A stretch of 64,000 bases of DNA from Calendula officinalis (taxonomy: Eukaryota > Streptophyta > Magnoliopsida > Asterales > Asteraceae): the NCBI GenBank assembly GCA_963853835.1, contig OY970820.1, forward strand, positions 45,358,907 through 45,422,906, written 5' to 3'. Every line of letters starts with the position of its first letter. The first letter of the stretch is position 1. Under the pieces are notes generated by a model. The model worked only from the letters and a program-made list of their open reading frames with translations, ran no database searches and was not told the origin of the DNA. The position numbers and the translations under genes are program-made. Shown piece after piece: positions 33,888 through 46,126 of the stretch.

Positions 33888-35314
33888 GACTGGTGCCATC
33901 GCTGCTGCGGTTGGCCGCCGGTTGGCCACCGACGGAACCGGCGCCGTTGGCACGGCCCGCCGGTTGGCCGCCGGTCGCTTAAGCGGCGAGAGAGAGGACG
34001 GAAGAGGAGCGTGTTTGGTGGGTCCCAATGTACCTTCCAGCCAATGAAAAAAAACCTTTTTTTTTTTTTTTTAACGGTAATAAAAATTCGAAAATATATA
34101 TTAATAAATTAAAAAAAGGGTAAAAAATTCAAAAAAATCCGAAAAAATTCAAAAAAATTCAAAAAAATTCAAAAAAAATTCCCCCTCATTTACATCTATA
34201 AATACCCACTCATTTCTTATATTTTTTACACCACAATCACCTTCTTTTATCTCAAAAAAATCATACATCCTCCCAAACTTTTCAATAATGTCTAAAAGAC
34301 GTCAATCATCGGTATCCAACGACATGTGGGATTACCTTACTTCATCACCGGTTGACGTCCCACCCTCACCGGCCGGTTCTTCGTCGGGTCAAACAAGCAA
34401 CCCAACACCATCGCTAGGTTTTGGGAAGTGGTAAGAGATAGCCCAAAGTTCTATTTTTCAGTGGGCGTCATGGATACCGAGCCGCTAAGCCTCGATGAAG
34501 ACACCGAACCGCCGAGCATGGATCCAGGGACGACGACGGCACCAAGGACGACGGCACCATCCAACATGCATGCGTTGTTCCAAGATGACCCGTTGAGGCG
34601 CCCCCCCGGCCGCAGTCTGAGCAAGAAAAGTCAAAAGACTTCGTCTTCGTCCGATGCCGCAAGTTCCCGAAGGTCCATTAAGCTGGACACTTTGGACCTC
34701 GTTAGAAAAACCTCCAATAAGCATACAGGCATTATCAAAAAGGTTGCAAAAATGGCACACAAAAAATTGATTTTGGAAACTTGGAAATTCCTAGCCATAA
34801 AAGTGCCAAACGACATTGACGAAAGTCGTAAGCAAATGCTTGAAAACGCTCAAGATGAAATTGCACAGCAATTTCAAAATGATTTGGCGATTTTTAAAGA
34901 CGTTGACGAGGAGGGTGACGGTGAGGGTTCGGGAGCACAAGGACCGGTTGGCGAAGACGAAGACGAAGACGACAATGAATCTCTTGATTAGTAGTTTTTT
35001 TAGTTTGAATGTCTTTTTTTTTATTTATTAATGGCTTTTTTTTTAATTAATGTCTTTTTTTTAATTATTTTAATGTCTTTTTATGTCATTTTTTTTTTAA
35101 TTAATGAAATGTATTTTTATTAGTTATATGTTTTAATTAGTTTATATATTTTTATTAGAAAAAGAAAAGTAAGTGGTGGGGCCCAAATTTGGTGAAGTGA
35201 CGGAGTGCTGTTGGCACGGGTACGTCAGTTTAGTGTTAGTTAGTCTGTCTGCTGACGTGACGCTGAGTTGGCAGAAACTGACGGCGTCAGTTTCCGTCAC
35301 CATTGGCACCGATC
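33888..35314 (+). mobile_element. Harbinger-like element with decayed ORF
   Basis: Imperfect terminal inverted repeats GACTGGTGCCATCG and (inverted) GATCGGTGCCAATGG are flanked by TCA on both sides (33885-33887 and 35315-35317), compatible with a 3-bp TSD. The GC-rich ends contrast with the AT-rich interior. The ORF inside resembles the accessory (Myb/NAM-associated) protein of Harbinger elements; no transposase is present. The short TSD makes the exact ends moderately certain. Confidence 0.55.
34288..34991 (+). pseudogene. Harbinger-type accessory ORF, shortened and frameshifted
   Basis: A promoter-like CTATAAATACCC lies at about 34196. ATG at 34288 gives MSKRRQSSVSNDMWDYL, a Ser/Pro-rich stretch, and then TAA at 34432. 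In the next frame from about 34417 the reading continues as RFWEVVRDSPKFYFSVGVMD, a Pro/Thr linker, RPPGRSLSKKSQK, a basic helix, and an acidic tail ending at 34991. The last part resembles the 'NAM-associated C-terminal' region of plant Harbinger ORF2-like proteins. The central Myb/SANT-like DNA-binding region is missing, so it looks like an internal deletion plus a frameshift. The family call is inference from the motif layout. Confidence 0.4.
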
Positions 35315-35527
35315 TCACACTATCTCATGATTTATGGGTTTTGTACTTTTGTTTATGTATGCCCACTGCCACGTGCATGCTTAACTCAATGCCTTCCTAT
35401 TTGATTTTCAAAAAAGGTTTTACTTTGGAAAAGTAATTTTGATGTAGGATTATAATTCGTGTATGTAGTAATATTCAGGTTTCTTGAAAAAGCTTTAAAA
35501 ATTTAATTATATATTGTAATAATAGAC

Positions 35528-36861
35528 GAACAATTTGCAGGAATGATGTTATTCCCATACAAATTGCACAAATAATATTGTTTTTGGATCCTTTACAAAA
35601 ATAATGCTATATCCTAATGCTAAACCCGGATCCCCTAGTATCCCCTTCTGCCATACCCGGATCCCCTAAAACCGAGACTGCACGTACTTTTCTGTACCAT
35701 TTGTACCGTTTGACTGAAAATGGGATCCTCTAATGCTATACCCGGATCCCCTTGGGGTATCCCCTAGTGCTATTCCCGGATACCCAAATTATTTACACTT
35801 TCCCTCCAATAAATTATAAAGAGACGTCAAAGATGTTTTTCTTTTCTCTCCACCTGCATCGAATCCACCCCTCCCCATGAAATCTTTCCATTTCTTTGTT
35901 AAAATCTTCAACCTATGTAAAAACCCTCAACCAATAATGTTTAAGTTTCTTGAAATGTTTAAACCTTCTTTATCAATACTTCTTTAGTCATTTCCTTCTT
36001 CACACATTCATTTTCCAGAATAAATCTAGCTCATCGACAATTCTTCACACTATTAATCAGAAATATTAATATATATATATATTTTAAAATGAATAAATAT
36101 TTATTACTATATACTTTGAATGAATAAATATTTTTAAATAAATATTTTTAAATAGATAAATATTTATAATTAAATAAATACTAAATAATTAATTATAATT
36201 TAAATGATAAATAAATAAATAAATTAGAAATATAGATTAATGAAATCTAAATAATTTAAATGAAATAAATAAATAAATAAATCAGAAATAATTTAAATGA
36301 TAAAAAGTTTATGAAATCGTACCACGCTTAATATATTTGTTCTTCACCAGAGAGAATGAGAGCTATTAGGAGTTGAATTTTCTGAATGTGTGAAGAAGGA
36401 AATGACTAAAGAAATATTGATAAAAAAGGTTTAAACATTTCAAGAAACTTAAACATTATTGGTTGAGGGTTTTTACATAGGTTGAAGAAATTAAACAAGG
36501 AAATGAAAAGATTTCATGGGGAGGGGTGGATTCGATGCAGGTGGAGAGAAAAGAATCTTTGACGTCTCTTTATAATTTATTGGAGGGAAAGTGTAAATAA
36601 TTTGGGTATCCGGGAATAGCACTAGGGGATACCCAATGGGATCCGGGTATAGCATTAGGGGATCCCCATTTTCAGTCAAACGGTACAAATGGTACAGAAA
36701 AGTACGTGCAGTCTCGGTTTTAGGGGATCCGGGTATGGCAGAAGGGGATACTAGGGGATCCGGGTTTAGCATTAGGGGATAGCATTATTTTTGCAAAGGG
36801 TCCAAAAACAACATTATTTGTGCAATTTGTATGGGAATAACATCATTCCTGCAAATTGCTC
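35528..36861. mobile_element. Mutator-like foldback element, long TIRs
   Basis: It is 1,334 bp with two inverted arms of almost 500 bp (35528-36020 and about 36374-36861) around an AT-rich centre. Ends GAACAATTTGCAGG and (inverted) GAGCAATTTGCAGG. TSD AATAATAGAC, 10 bp, on both sides (35518-35527 and 36862-36871). Each arm carries several short repeats of CCGGGTATAGCATTAGGGGA. No transposase. Long TIRs with a 9-10 bp TSD fit the Mutator superfamily. Confidence 0.85.
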
Positions 36862-37288
36862 AATAATAGACAAATATCAATAGTTGTTTTTTTGCTATTT
36901 TTTAATGAACTATAAATTCCTTAAATAATTGTAATTGCATTTAATGAATCTTATAAATTAATAAAAAATGAAATTTATTAATAATAATTTATATATTTTT
37001 AGAATGTTTTGTCTTTTTATCTTATGGCTTTAGGATATGAGTTAATCAGACTCTTTTTATATTTATATTCTATTAGATTGAGTACAATAACCTGATTCAA
37101 TAACCCAATTTACACTTTGATTGCTAATATTTCACATTTAAATGTTAAGAGGGTTAAATGAGTATATTTGGATACTTGAGAACCTTTGTATATGGTTAAA
37201 CGACAATAATAGTAGGTTGTTACAAGTTTGCAAATATACAAATTATATTTATAAATTAATAAATTCATAACATTACATAAAATATTAT

Positions 37289-38397
37289 GAGTAAATTACA
37301 TAGATAGTCCCTGTGGTTTGCTACAAGTTTTGGTTTTGCTCCCTAAGTTTCAGAAATTACACTGATGGTCACTAACTTTGAGACTTCGTCTTGCTTTTGG
37401 TACCTAAGGGTAACAAGTGTTAAATTTTGCTGTTAAGTCTGGTCATGTGCGATGCACATGAGGGCAATTTAGTCATTAAAATACCTGCAAATTAGTCTTC
37501 AAATTCCTTAACGCCACCATTGATAATTGAAATCAAATACCCAGAAATCATAAACTGTAATTTCATCATCCCAAATTCTATATATTCCTTAAATTCATAA
37601 TCTGCAACAATATTTTATATTCGTTGAAATCAAATACCCATAAATTACAATCGACTGGATCTTAAAAGTCAACAACACTCGCCGGACTATTCAACCGAGG
37701 ACTGCCGTGACACCGTCAAAATCCGATCCACCGCCACCGGACCGCCTCTCATTGTGCTGCAAATGGAAACGAGCTTCTCCGCTTCAACTCCACCACTCCT
37801 GCGTGCTCTCTACGACTCAGTCCCCGGCTATGGCGTTTGCACCATCATCTGTCTCGGTTTTCAAAGCCCAAAATCCGGTGATGGTCAACGGAAAGGGGTG
37901 TGCACCACCGCCAGCACTTTTCCGATTACGAATTACCGTTGACATTACTCCCCGCTGCAACAAAAACCTAGAAAAAACGAAGAAAAAAGAAACCCTAGAA
38001 TTCAGAAGCGTTTTTTCATAAAAAATTAGAAGAATTCACAAAATACCTAATTGAATTCATTCGATTTTGAACCAAAATATTCGTTTAATACTGTCAGAAC
38101 AGAAAAGAAATTAACAAATTCAAAAAGCATAGTGTGAGAGAGATAGAAATGGGGGTTAATGGTGGGAGGGATGAGAACTTAGAGAAGAGAGTTGGAGTTT
38201 GTGTTTAAAATGACTAAATTGCCCTTATGTGCATTACACATGACCAGATTTAACAATAAAATTTAACGTTTGTTACGCTTAGGGACTAAAAGCAAGACAA
38301 AGTCTCAAAGTTAGTGACCACTTGTGTAATTTCTGAAACTTAGGGACCAAATCCAAAACTTGTAGCAAACCACAGAGACTATCCGTATAATTTAATC
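37289..38397. mobile_element. Mutator-like element, long TIRs, possible gene capture
   Basis: It is 1,109 bp with inverted arms of roughly 200 bp (ends GAGTAAATTACATAG and inverted GATTAAATTATACGG) and a 9-bp TSD AAATATTAT (37280-37288 and 38398-38406). The middle (37680-37960) is much richer in G+C than the arms, with an open frame (37707-38021) unlike transposon DNA; this suggests a captured host fragment, as in Pack-MULEs, but I cannot name its source. Confidence 0.8.
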
Positions 38398-38593
38398 AAA
38401 TATTATTTAAGCTATTTTTTTGTTGTTGTTGTCAGATGTTGCTTTAAACTTGTCAGGTGACTCTATTTTTTATTATTATTACTATATATATAGTGTTTAA
38501 ATGATGTTTTTTACATAATAATAGTAGTTTTTTATGGCGTCTTTTATTTAATTTATTTTATTAGTTGAAACTAATTTATATAATTGTAAGGTA

Positions 38594-38857
38594 CTCCCTC
38601 CGTCCCTTAATAAAGTTCACATTTCACCTTCAAGTTTTGTCCCTAAATAAAGTTCTCATTTCTCAAACTTAAGGGACCCACTTAATATAATAATATTATT
38701 ACCAATACTTTCACCACTAACTATCTCTTAAAACACTTTCTCTCTCCAATCAAAACTTATATTTTATTCAAAAGTAATATCAAATACCCCACCACTAACC
38801 ATCTCCTAAAATGTTGTGCCCAACACAAATGAGAACTTTATTTAGGGACGGAGGGAG
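38594..38857. mobile_element. Stowaway MITE (Tc1/mariner)
   Basis: It is 264 bp with TIRs CTCCCTCCGTCCC and GGGACGGAGGGAG, flanked by TA on both sides (38592-38593 and 38858-38859). This is the standard Stowaway signature. Confidence 0.9.
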
Positions 38858-39090
38858 TACATATTAAATAAATTTGCAACTAATCCAAATAATTTTATAT
38901 AATTATAGTGTAGAGATTAAGTAAATTTGGAACTAACCAAATATGCTTACACGTCTTCTAAAAACCAACTGTAATAATAATTATCCAAGTTACTAACGAA
39001 ATTAATAGAAGTTAACTTATAAAAGTAATGTATATCTTTAAATCCACCTTAAAGTGCCGCCCAAAATCCTCGTACAGATGTAAACGTGAA

Positions 39091-39235
39091 GCATTTTACT
39101 AATAGGGGTAAGGTTATCTATAACCTTTATTAGACTCATGTGATGCATTTTACTAATAGAGTAAGGTTATCTATAGCCTTTATTAGACCCATGTGATGCA
39201 TTTTACTAATAGCAGTAAGGCTAACTATAATTTCC
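39091..39235. repeat. 53-54 bp tandem repeat, about 2.7 copies
   Basis: GCATTTTACTAATAG starts at 39091, 39144 and 39198, each followed by AGTAAGG/GTAAGG and a CTATA segment. The copies are strongly similar. Confidence 0.8.
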
Positions 39236-40027
39236 ATTTCAAATTACGAATAATTATATTATTTCTAAGTAGGAAAATATGACATTTATTAGTAGACAAT
39301 ATAATAATTGTATTTCTTTAAAATAATATATGCATTTACATAGGAGTGATAATTTAGGTCGAGTTTGGATTTGCAGGTTCAGGTTTACGGGTAAAAAACA
39401 TTCAATCTAGATACCAACATGTTTATAGAAATATTTACTCATGGGTGGGGCAAGCTCTTCTATTCTGATTCATGGTTTCTCTTGGCTATATGGTAACTTG
39501 TCATATATCTCAAACCCAAACATATTTCTCTTCAACCTGAAAACAGACCATATAAGTCATTTAATTAAATGAGGAGTTAAACACGTCAAATAGGTTGTTA
39601 TTCCCGAAATTCTTAACAAATACCAAAGTGCTAAAATTACTAAGCAACACTTTTAGATTTTATGTACTTTTTTTTGAACGTCAAAAGAGAACCTAAGGAT
39701 TAATTACTTTTGAACTAGTAATTATAAACTAAATATAAATCTTTCTTTTTAAAGTAAACGGGTTGACATGTCAACCCATTTTAATTATTATTAACCTAAC
39801 CAGTTTAATAAAAAAAATCAATTAAGTAAACCCAAAAATGATCCTAAAATTCTTTACCTTAATTTTAACTAGTTTATTTTTGTGTTAATTATCGAACACT
39901 TATTTTTGTTTTAGGTTAGAAATTGTCGCCATAATAATACTATATAACGAACACTTATTTTGAAAAGAGATTAATGTGTATACTTTACATCGTTGTTTGC
40001 AACAAAGAAACAATAATAATAAATTAT

Positions 40028-40804
40028 GAGAAACGTTCAAGGAGGTCCATCATCTTTATGAAGTCCCAAAGAATAAATCTCAACCATTGATCAATAGGAT
40101 CTAATAGTCAAGATTAACCACATATTTTATATATTGAGGGGTATTTTGGTCATTTTCTAAAAAATAAAAATATTTTTTTTATTTTTTATTTTAGAATTTT
40201 TATTATTTTTTTATTTTTATTATGAAGGGGTATTTTGGTCATTTGGCACTTAAAAAAATTTTGAATTATTTTTATTTTTTATTTATAATTTTTTTAATTT
40301 TTTTAATTTTTTTTATTAATTTTTTTTATTAAAAAATAATATTTATTTGATAATTACGTGTATAACTTAATCACATATGATTTTAGTGGGTAAAATCAAA
40401 TGTGATTATATATTTAATCACATTTGATGTTTGAGTTCAATCACATGTAATTCAGAATGCAATCACATTATTTATTATTAATGAAATATTAATAATTTTT
40501 TAAAAAATAATAATAAATAAATAACTTTTTTTATAAAGATAATTTAAAAAAATAAAAAATTTAAAATAAAAAATAAAAAAAATATTTTTTTTCAAAATGA
40601 CCAAAATACCCCTCAATTAAAAATTGAAAAAATAAAAATTAAAAAAATAAAATAAAATAAAAAAACTTTTAGTGTCAAATGATCAAAATACCCCTCCCTG
40701 TATAAAGTATGTGATTAATCTTGACCATTAGATCATATTGATCAATGGTTAAGATTTGTTCTTTGGGACTTTGTAAAAATCATAGACCTCCTTGAACGCA
40801 ACTC
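40028..40804. mobile_element. Mutator-like MITE with 10-bp TSD
   Basis: It is 777 bp. Ends GAGAAACGTTCAAGG and (inverted) GAGTTGCGTTCAAGG; arms of about 150 bp stay complementary with scattered changes. TSD AATAAATTAT on both sides (40018-40027 and 40805-40814). The centre is A/T homopolymer-rich and has several half-palindromes of AATCACATGTGATT type (40370-40465). Related fragments occur at 57733 and 58575. Confidence 0.85.
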
Positions 40805-40814
40805 AATAAATTAT

Positions 40815-42302
40815 ACTCCCTCGTCTTACAAACAAATATCTCAAAAAGTATAAACAACAAAAGGATCTAACCGACGACCCGTGTCGGTGGGTGAAGGCAA
40901 AATTATCCCCAACCGATGCCTTTGGTTTTCACCGATGGCACTAGCCTTAGTTGCATCCATCATCTCTCTTCCATTTAAAATACCTAAACTATCTATTATT
41001 AGGGTGTTTAAAATCAGGTATACGAATTTCAAATAATGAATTTTACTATTTGAATCAGATATATGAAATTCAGGTATCCGAATTTTGAATATTCGAAATT
41101 CATATATGCAAATTTTCAAATATCGAATATTTTTTAACATCCCCACCATTTACTAATTATTTTATCATTTTATTTTTTATTATTTATATTATTAAAGAAT
41201 CAATAAACAAATAAAAACAAAATAGTGAAATGCCCTCCTCCGGATTGAGATCTCCTAAAAATCTTCACCAGAGAGGGCCAAAAGCTTTGACCGGATGTTT
41301 CTGCCGGATAAAGAGTAGGTGGTGGGATGGCAATGGACTGTGGAAAAGACGCAATTGGTAACTGACTAACTGGTATGAATGTAGAGATCAAGATGATGAA
41401 TAAAAATATTTAAACATTATTTAATAAAATTAAAACCAATAAAAATTCAAGAAAATTTGAAAAATGGAATCATAAGGGCACTTTAGCATTTCAAGTGGAT
41501 GAGGGGCCGTGATACAGCAGAATCAAAAATCCAGATTATAATATAGCAAAAGGTTTCCAAAATGGATCAAAATTGTAAACAAATAGTTAACCACGAAGAT
41601 ATTTTTGTAATTTACTTTAGAAGCTTAAGGTGTCTAGTTATGTTAAACCAGTATTAAAGACATTTTCATTTCTTTAACATGGTTTTAACACTTATTTCAA
41701 AGTTATCATTATACACGTGATATTTATATAATATCTATTTGGCACGTAAAAAGAAATATTTAAACCAATCATAATTTATAAAAAAAAAGGAATAAAAAAT
41801 ATTAAAATTTCTTTTGGTTGTGACTTGCGAGTTAAACAATTGGTGTATGAGTTTTTATACAACTTTAACATGGGTGCCAGTATCCATTTGGCGCCGCTAA
41901 AGATATTTTAACGATCCTTTGATGCTCTATACGTGTGCTCTAAGATGTAAAATGAAATCATGCAATGCATGGATATCTAAAAAAAATTTATATAAGTAGT
42001 CGACGGTATACATGTATAATAAATAGTAAAATTCAATTATATTATTATTCTAAACTTAATATATTATTATTCCCACAAGATGAACTCAAATCCCATTGTT
42101 TCATATGGATCAAAATTAGATATCATGCATTAACCAAAAAAAATCAAATGCAATTTGTTAAAAGAAAGAAAAAAAGGGTCTAATTGTGGTTATTGCGGAA
42201 TTTGTGGGATACAAGATAAATATCACCCTTTTCATCATTTCCATTATCCCTGAAAATTATTGTTTGATTTTCAGTCTATCCTAAAAGTTGCAATTTCTTT
42301 TA
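40815..42302. other. No recognisable gene
   Basis: AT-rich DNA. Short A/T repeats near 41020-41130 (GAAATTC/GAATTTC variants) and no coding region. Confidence 0.6.
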
Positions 42303-42756
42303 TCTTACTACTATATAAAGCATTTAGGCCTATCACATTAAGAAAGTTTAAGGAGCTCCTTAAACTTAATTTTAAGGATCTTTCCACTTTTGTTAGTTAG
42401 TTCTTTAACTTAAAAAAATTAAATCGCGGCTTATAAGATTCGAACCCAGGACCTCTCCTAAGTTATCACTATGTGTTAACCACTTGCTATACATTACACT
42501 TTATTTCAAACCAATCACACTTAATACATTAGGCTGTTATTATAACCATTTATCCCAATAACATTAAATATACGACGGTGTAAATAATCAACTCTTACCA
42601 ATATCGGCACCTACCATCACTACATTTGACCATCACTAATGTCGGCACCTACCATCACTACGCACCACCACTCATCACCATCGCTATTGTCACCACCATC
42701 GTTACTATCGTCACTTTGAAATATAGTTACGGGTACCCGCCGTCACATTGCGCGGG
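42303..42756 (+). mobile_element. Helitron, family B copy 1, 3' tip missing
   Basis: It starts TCTTACTACTATATAAAGC after A, as in the two sister copies. The body includes the antisense tRNA-like segment (42424-42494), ACC/ATC-rich DNA and GTACCCGCCGTCACATTGCGCGGGT, the terminal hairpin. The final CCTGCTAG is absent: after GCGCGGGT comes TGCAATTTCTTTTA, which repeats the 16 bp before the start (42287-42302 and 42756-42771). Confidence 0.7.
42424..42494 (-). ncRNA. tRNA-like (SINE-like) segment, family B copy 1
   Basis: On the minus strand TAGCAAGTGGTTAACACA resembles a Pol III A box, and GGGTTCGAATC about 45 bases later a B box. The T-arm stem is broken and no full cloverleaf forms, so it is not a working tRNA. 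It lies at the same place in all three family copies. Confidence 0.45.
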
Positions 42757-42771
42757 TTGCAATTTCTTTTA

Positions 42772-43202
42772 TATACTTAGTAGGGCATGTTTTTTATTAG
42801 CTTATATAACTTAAACTAAGCTTAATTAAGTTTATTTAAGCTAATAAACCTTATATAAATTTTCTCAAACATACCTTTACTACGCAAATTGTAACCAAAT
42901 TTATTATAAAAGTCAAACAACCATCTCATTGTCAACCAATTATTCCCAATCTCAAATTCACATACTCAAACACTTGTTCACCTATAACACAAGTCATTAC
43001 ATTCTTTTGAAACCCACTAAAATACACTCTTATTCACATCACACAAAAAAGAACGAAATTCAAAAGCAACTTTGGCTCTAGCGATTTCTCATGGGATGGC
43101 GCCATATTTGGCGTGACCCAGATCTAATTATTTAAATATCAACTAGATGGTGTCGGTGGAGATGGTGTTATCAGTTATATAGTGATAGAGGAGGAAGAAA
43201 GG
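42772..43202. other. No recognisable gene
   Basis: AT-rich spacer between the Helitron and the large-LTR element; its last five bases AAAGG are the TSD of the latter. Confidence 0.6.
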
Positions 43203-46126
43203 TGTCACACCCCGCCAAAAAAATGATTTTATAGTAATAAATGTTTGCGGAAGAACGAGATGTAACATTCATGAGTAACACAACTATGATTATTATAAAC
43301 AATAAATGTTCAAAAGTTTCAATAAATAATTGATTTAAAGTATGTCACAAAATTCAATGTAACTGAAACGATTGAAAGTAAAAGTTAACGTTTGGAAATG
43401 AAAAGACATTCGTGGCATCTCGACAATATGCATGCTTGTGATCCAAATGCAACCTATGACTCATGCTTCAATGAATTCCCTGAAAAACATAAGTAAAATG
43501 ATCAACAAAAATTGTTGAGTGAATCCACAGGTTTAAAGAATGTTTTGAGTTATCCAAAATGTTTGCGAGCCATTATGGCTAAAAATGTTGTGATGATATG
43601 ATGTTTGAAAATGATTTGCACAAAGGCAATGTAAATAATTTAATAAAATTGTATAAACTGATATCCTAAAAATTATATTAAAAATGTAATGAACTGATAT
43701 CCTTGAAAGAATATTAAAAACCAACATGAACTGATATCCCCCAAAGGTTTGCAATGCCCTTGAGTTAAAATGCCGACCCTAAGCCCATAACCAAACTACA
43801 ACTCCAAAATGATGTTACTGAATCTAAGATATGCACTCCCATGACGGTTCGGTAGACCGTTAAAACTGATCAAACAAATGTGGGAGGGTGAGTCTCAGTC
43901 GATAGTACTATCTGCATATCCAGGGTCTAGTCGCAACTAGCTAATGGTTACAGTATGTAGGCATCTACCAATGTCACTACATCTTGTCTTCGTTCGAGCA
44001 TAAAGGACTGAATGTCATGTTCTGAGTAATGTATCATCACAATAAAATATGAATAATAAAAGTGATTTTGTATGTTTTTCACCCCTGTTGTAAAATAGTA
44101 TATAAAAATGTGATAAAAAGTGGGGCTGTGGACTCACTGTCATTGTGAGATTGTTAAATACGTAGCGATAAATAATGTAACTGTTTATAAAAGCCTTTGA
44201 TATGTTTTTCACCCCAAAGTTGTAAAACAGTAAAAAAATTAAAGTAAAAGAGGGGTCGTGGATTCACCTGATGCAATGCTTCCAAAAGATTCAAATAATG
44301 AAATAATCCTTCCAACCAAACAATAATAGATTCCTATATGCAATAGAAAGATAAACTAAATGAGCAATATGTTGATGATTTTATTGAATTGACTTTGTAT
44401 CTTGCATACGATGTTTTGTAATTTGTAAGTTTTGGGATTTGGTTTATTTGATAAAAATATATTGGGTAGTTGTACCATTGATAAGTATTTAAATAATTAT
44501 AAATGAATAATGTAAAGAGTAAAGTTTAATAAGTATAAATATTAAATAAATAAATGATTATTTAAATAGAACAAAACGTTAATCTAATACATAACATTAG
44601 ATATTATTTATATAATTAAATAATATTGTATAATGATTTAATATAACTTAATGAATTAAATTTGAGAATTATCAAATCAATTAAACTGATATTTTTGTTT
44701 TGGAAAAACGAATACTTGGCCAACGACAAAAGGAGCCGGACTTTTATTTCTGCTGGGTTTTACATAAATTGTTGGGCCAATGATATTATCATTTAGTTTA
44801 ACAGTGGGCTAAATTTTAATTCTTATTGGACTCATCACGAACTAAAAGAAACAGCCATCGGTTCCGGCTAGCGACGGTAACAGGCAGCGGCCGTTTCCGC
44901 CGGAGTTCACACACGCACACGAAATCAATAATAAAAAGAATATGAGTATACCTTTAGATGGAGGTATCGGAAGAGAGCGAGGGCCGAGAGAGGGAGCGAC
45001 GGAGACTGCAATTTTCCTGATTTCGCCCGGAGATTGGTGTGGGTTTGCCGGAGGTGCCTCTGAGTTCGCCAGTGAAGTATGAGAATGAAGATGCGCAACG
45101 AAATGGTGACGCCGACTGTTTCTGTTTCATATCCGAAGGGAGAGAGCTCGAGAGATAGAAGCGAGATGTTGGAATCGAAGACTGCGGGGGTTGGGTATTT
45201 GCCGGAGATACTGAGGTCGCCGGAGATGATAAGTTTAACACGAAGAGAGAGAGGGGCTGAGTTGCTTCTGTCTTCTTTTTGTTTGAATAGGGGTGAAAGA
45301 GGCGATAAGGTTTTATAGGTGGATTAGGATTTCTCCAAAGAAGAAGGTATAATATTATAGGGAAGGTTTTAATCTATTAAAATTTTCAAGCTAACACAAC
45401 CAAATCAAGGAGAGTTGACTGGAGGGAAGGGGGTAACGGCTGGCTTAAAAAAGAAAGGAAAGTGGGTTTTTAAATTTGATAAATTATTGGTGATTAGATG
45501 GTATGTACAATACATTAAGTAATAATAATAATGACCATTCTCCGAAAGAAAAGAATGTCCGTCGAGGTAAGTTTTATAGGGTGCTAAAGGTTTATTTTGG
45601 TGGTTATTAATTGGTCAAGTATTTAGATTTATTATCATTTAATAAATAAAAGGAAATCAAAACATGATTTAAGGAAATTCAGTTAGTACAATACGTATAA
45701 GATTTTAGAATTTGTTATTTGATAGATATTTAGTATACGGGTGATTTAAAATTGTGTTTAATGTTTCGGTTATTGCTTTTTGTACCAATTGACTAGATGG
45801 AGTTAATGGATCACTATGAATTATAAAATTTGATTTTTGATTCGATTCGTAAATATGTTGTGTCACCAACTCGTTGACTAACTGATTGGTGATTTCATGC
45901 AACCAAATATGATTAATGCATCAAATGATTTTGTGTACTGATGAGACATGAATTCTAGGGTTTCACCAAACTTAAATGCACCCTAGTTGTTATCATAAAT
46001 GATATTAGGGTTCTTCGCTAGACATAAATGCGAGTAATTGATTTCATAAATTATTATAGGGTTCATGGGCACTATTAGGGTTACAATAAATGTCGAATTA
46101 AATACCCAAATTTTTGGGTTGTCACA
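43203..46126 (-). repeat. 3' LTR of the large-LTR element (copy A)
   Basis: It is 2,924 bp, from TGTCACACCCC to GGGTTGTCACA. It carries a segment 45520-45721 that is missing in the other LTR. Overlapping open frames at 44954-45318 occur identically in both LTRs; as LTR sequence this is not evidence of coding. A GC-rich stretch at 44840-45320 contrasts with AT-rich flanks. Confidence 0.88.

Noticed and set aside
36491..36772. 93-codon minus-strand open frame
   Set aside because: It lies in an arm of a foldback transposon and reads through its short subrepeats; no protein similarity.
42424..42494. A functional tRNA gene
   Set aside because: A- and B-box-like motifs are present but the acceptor and T stems do not pair and the same sequence is repeated in Helitron copies.
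44954..45318. Overlapping open frames on both strands inside LTR copy A, repeated at 50995-51359
   Set aside because: They are conserved between the two sites only because the sites are the two LTRs of one element. No domain or start context supports a gene.
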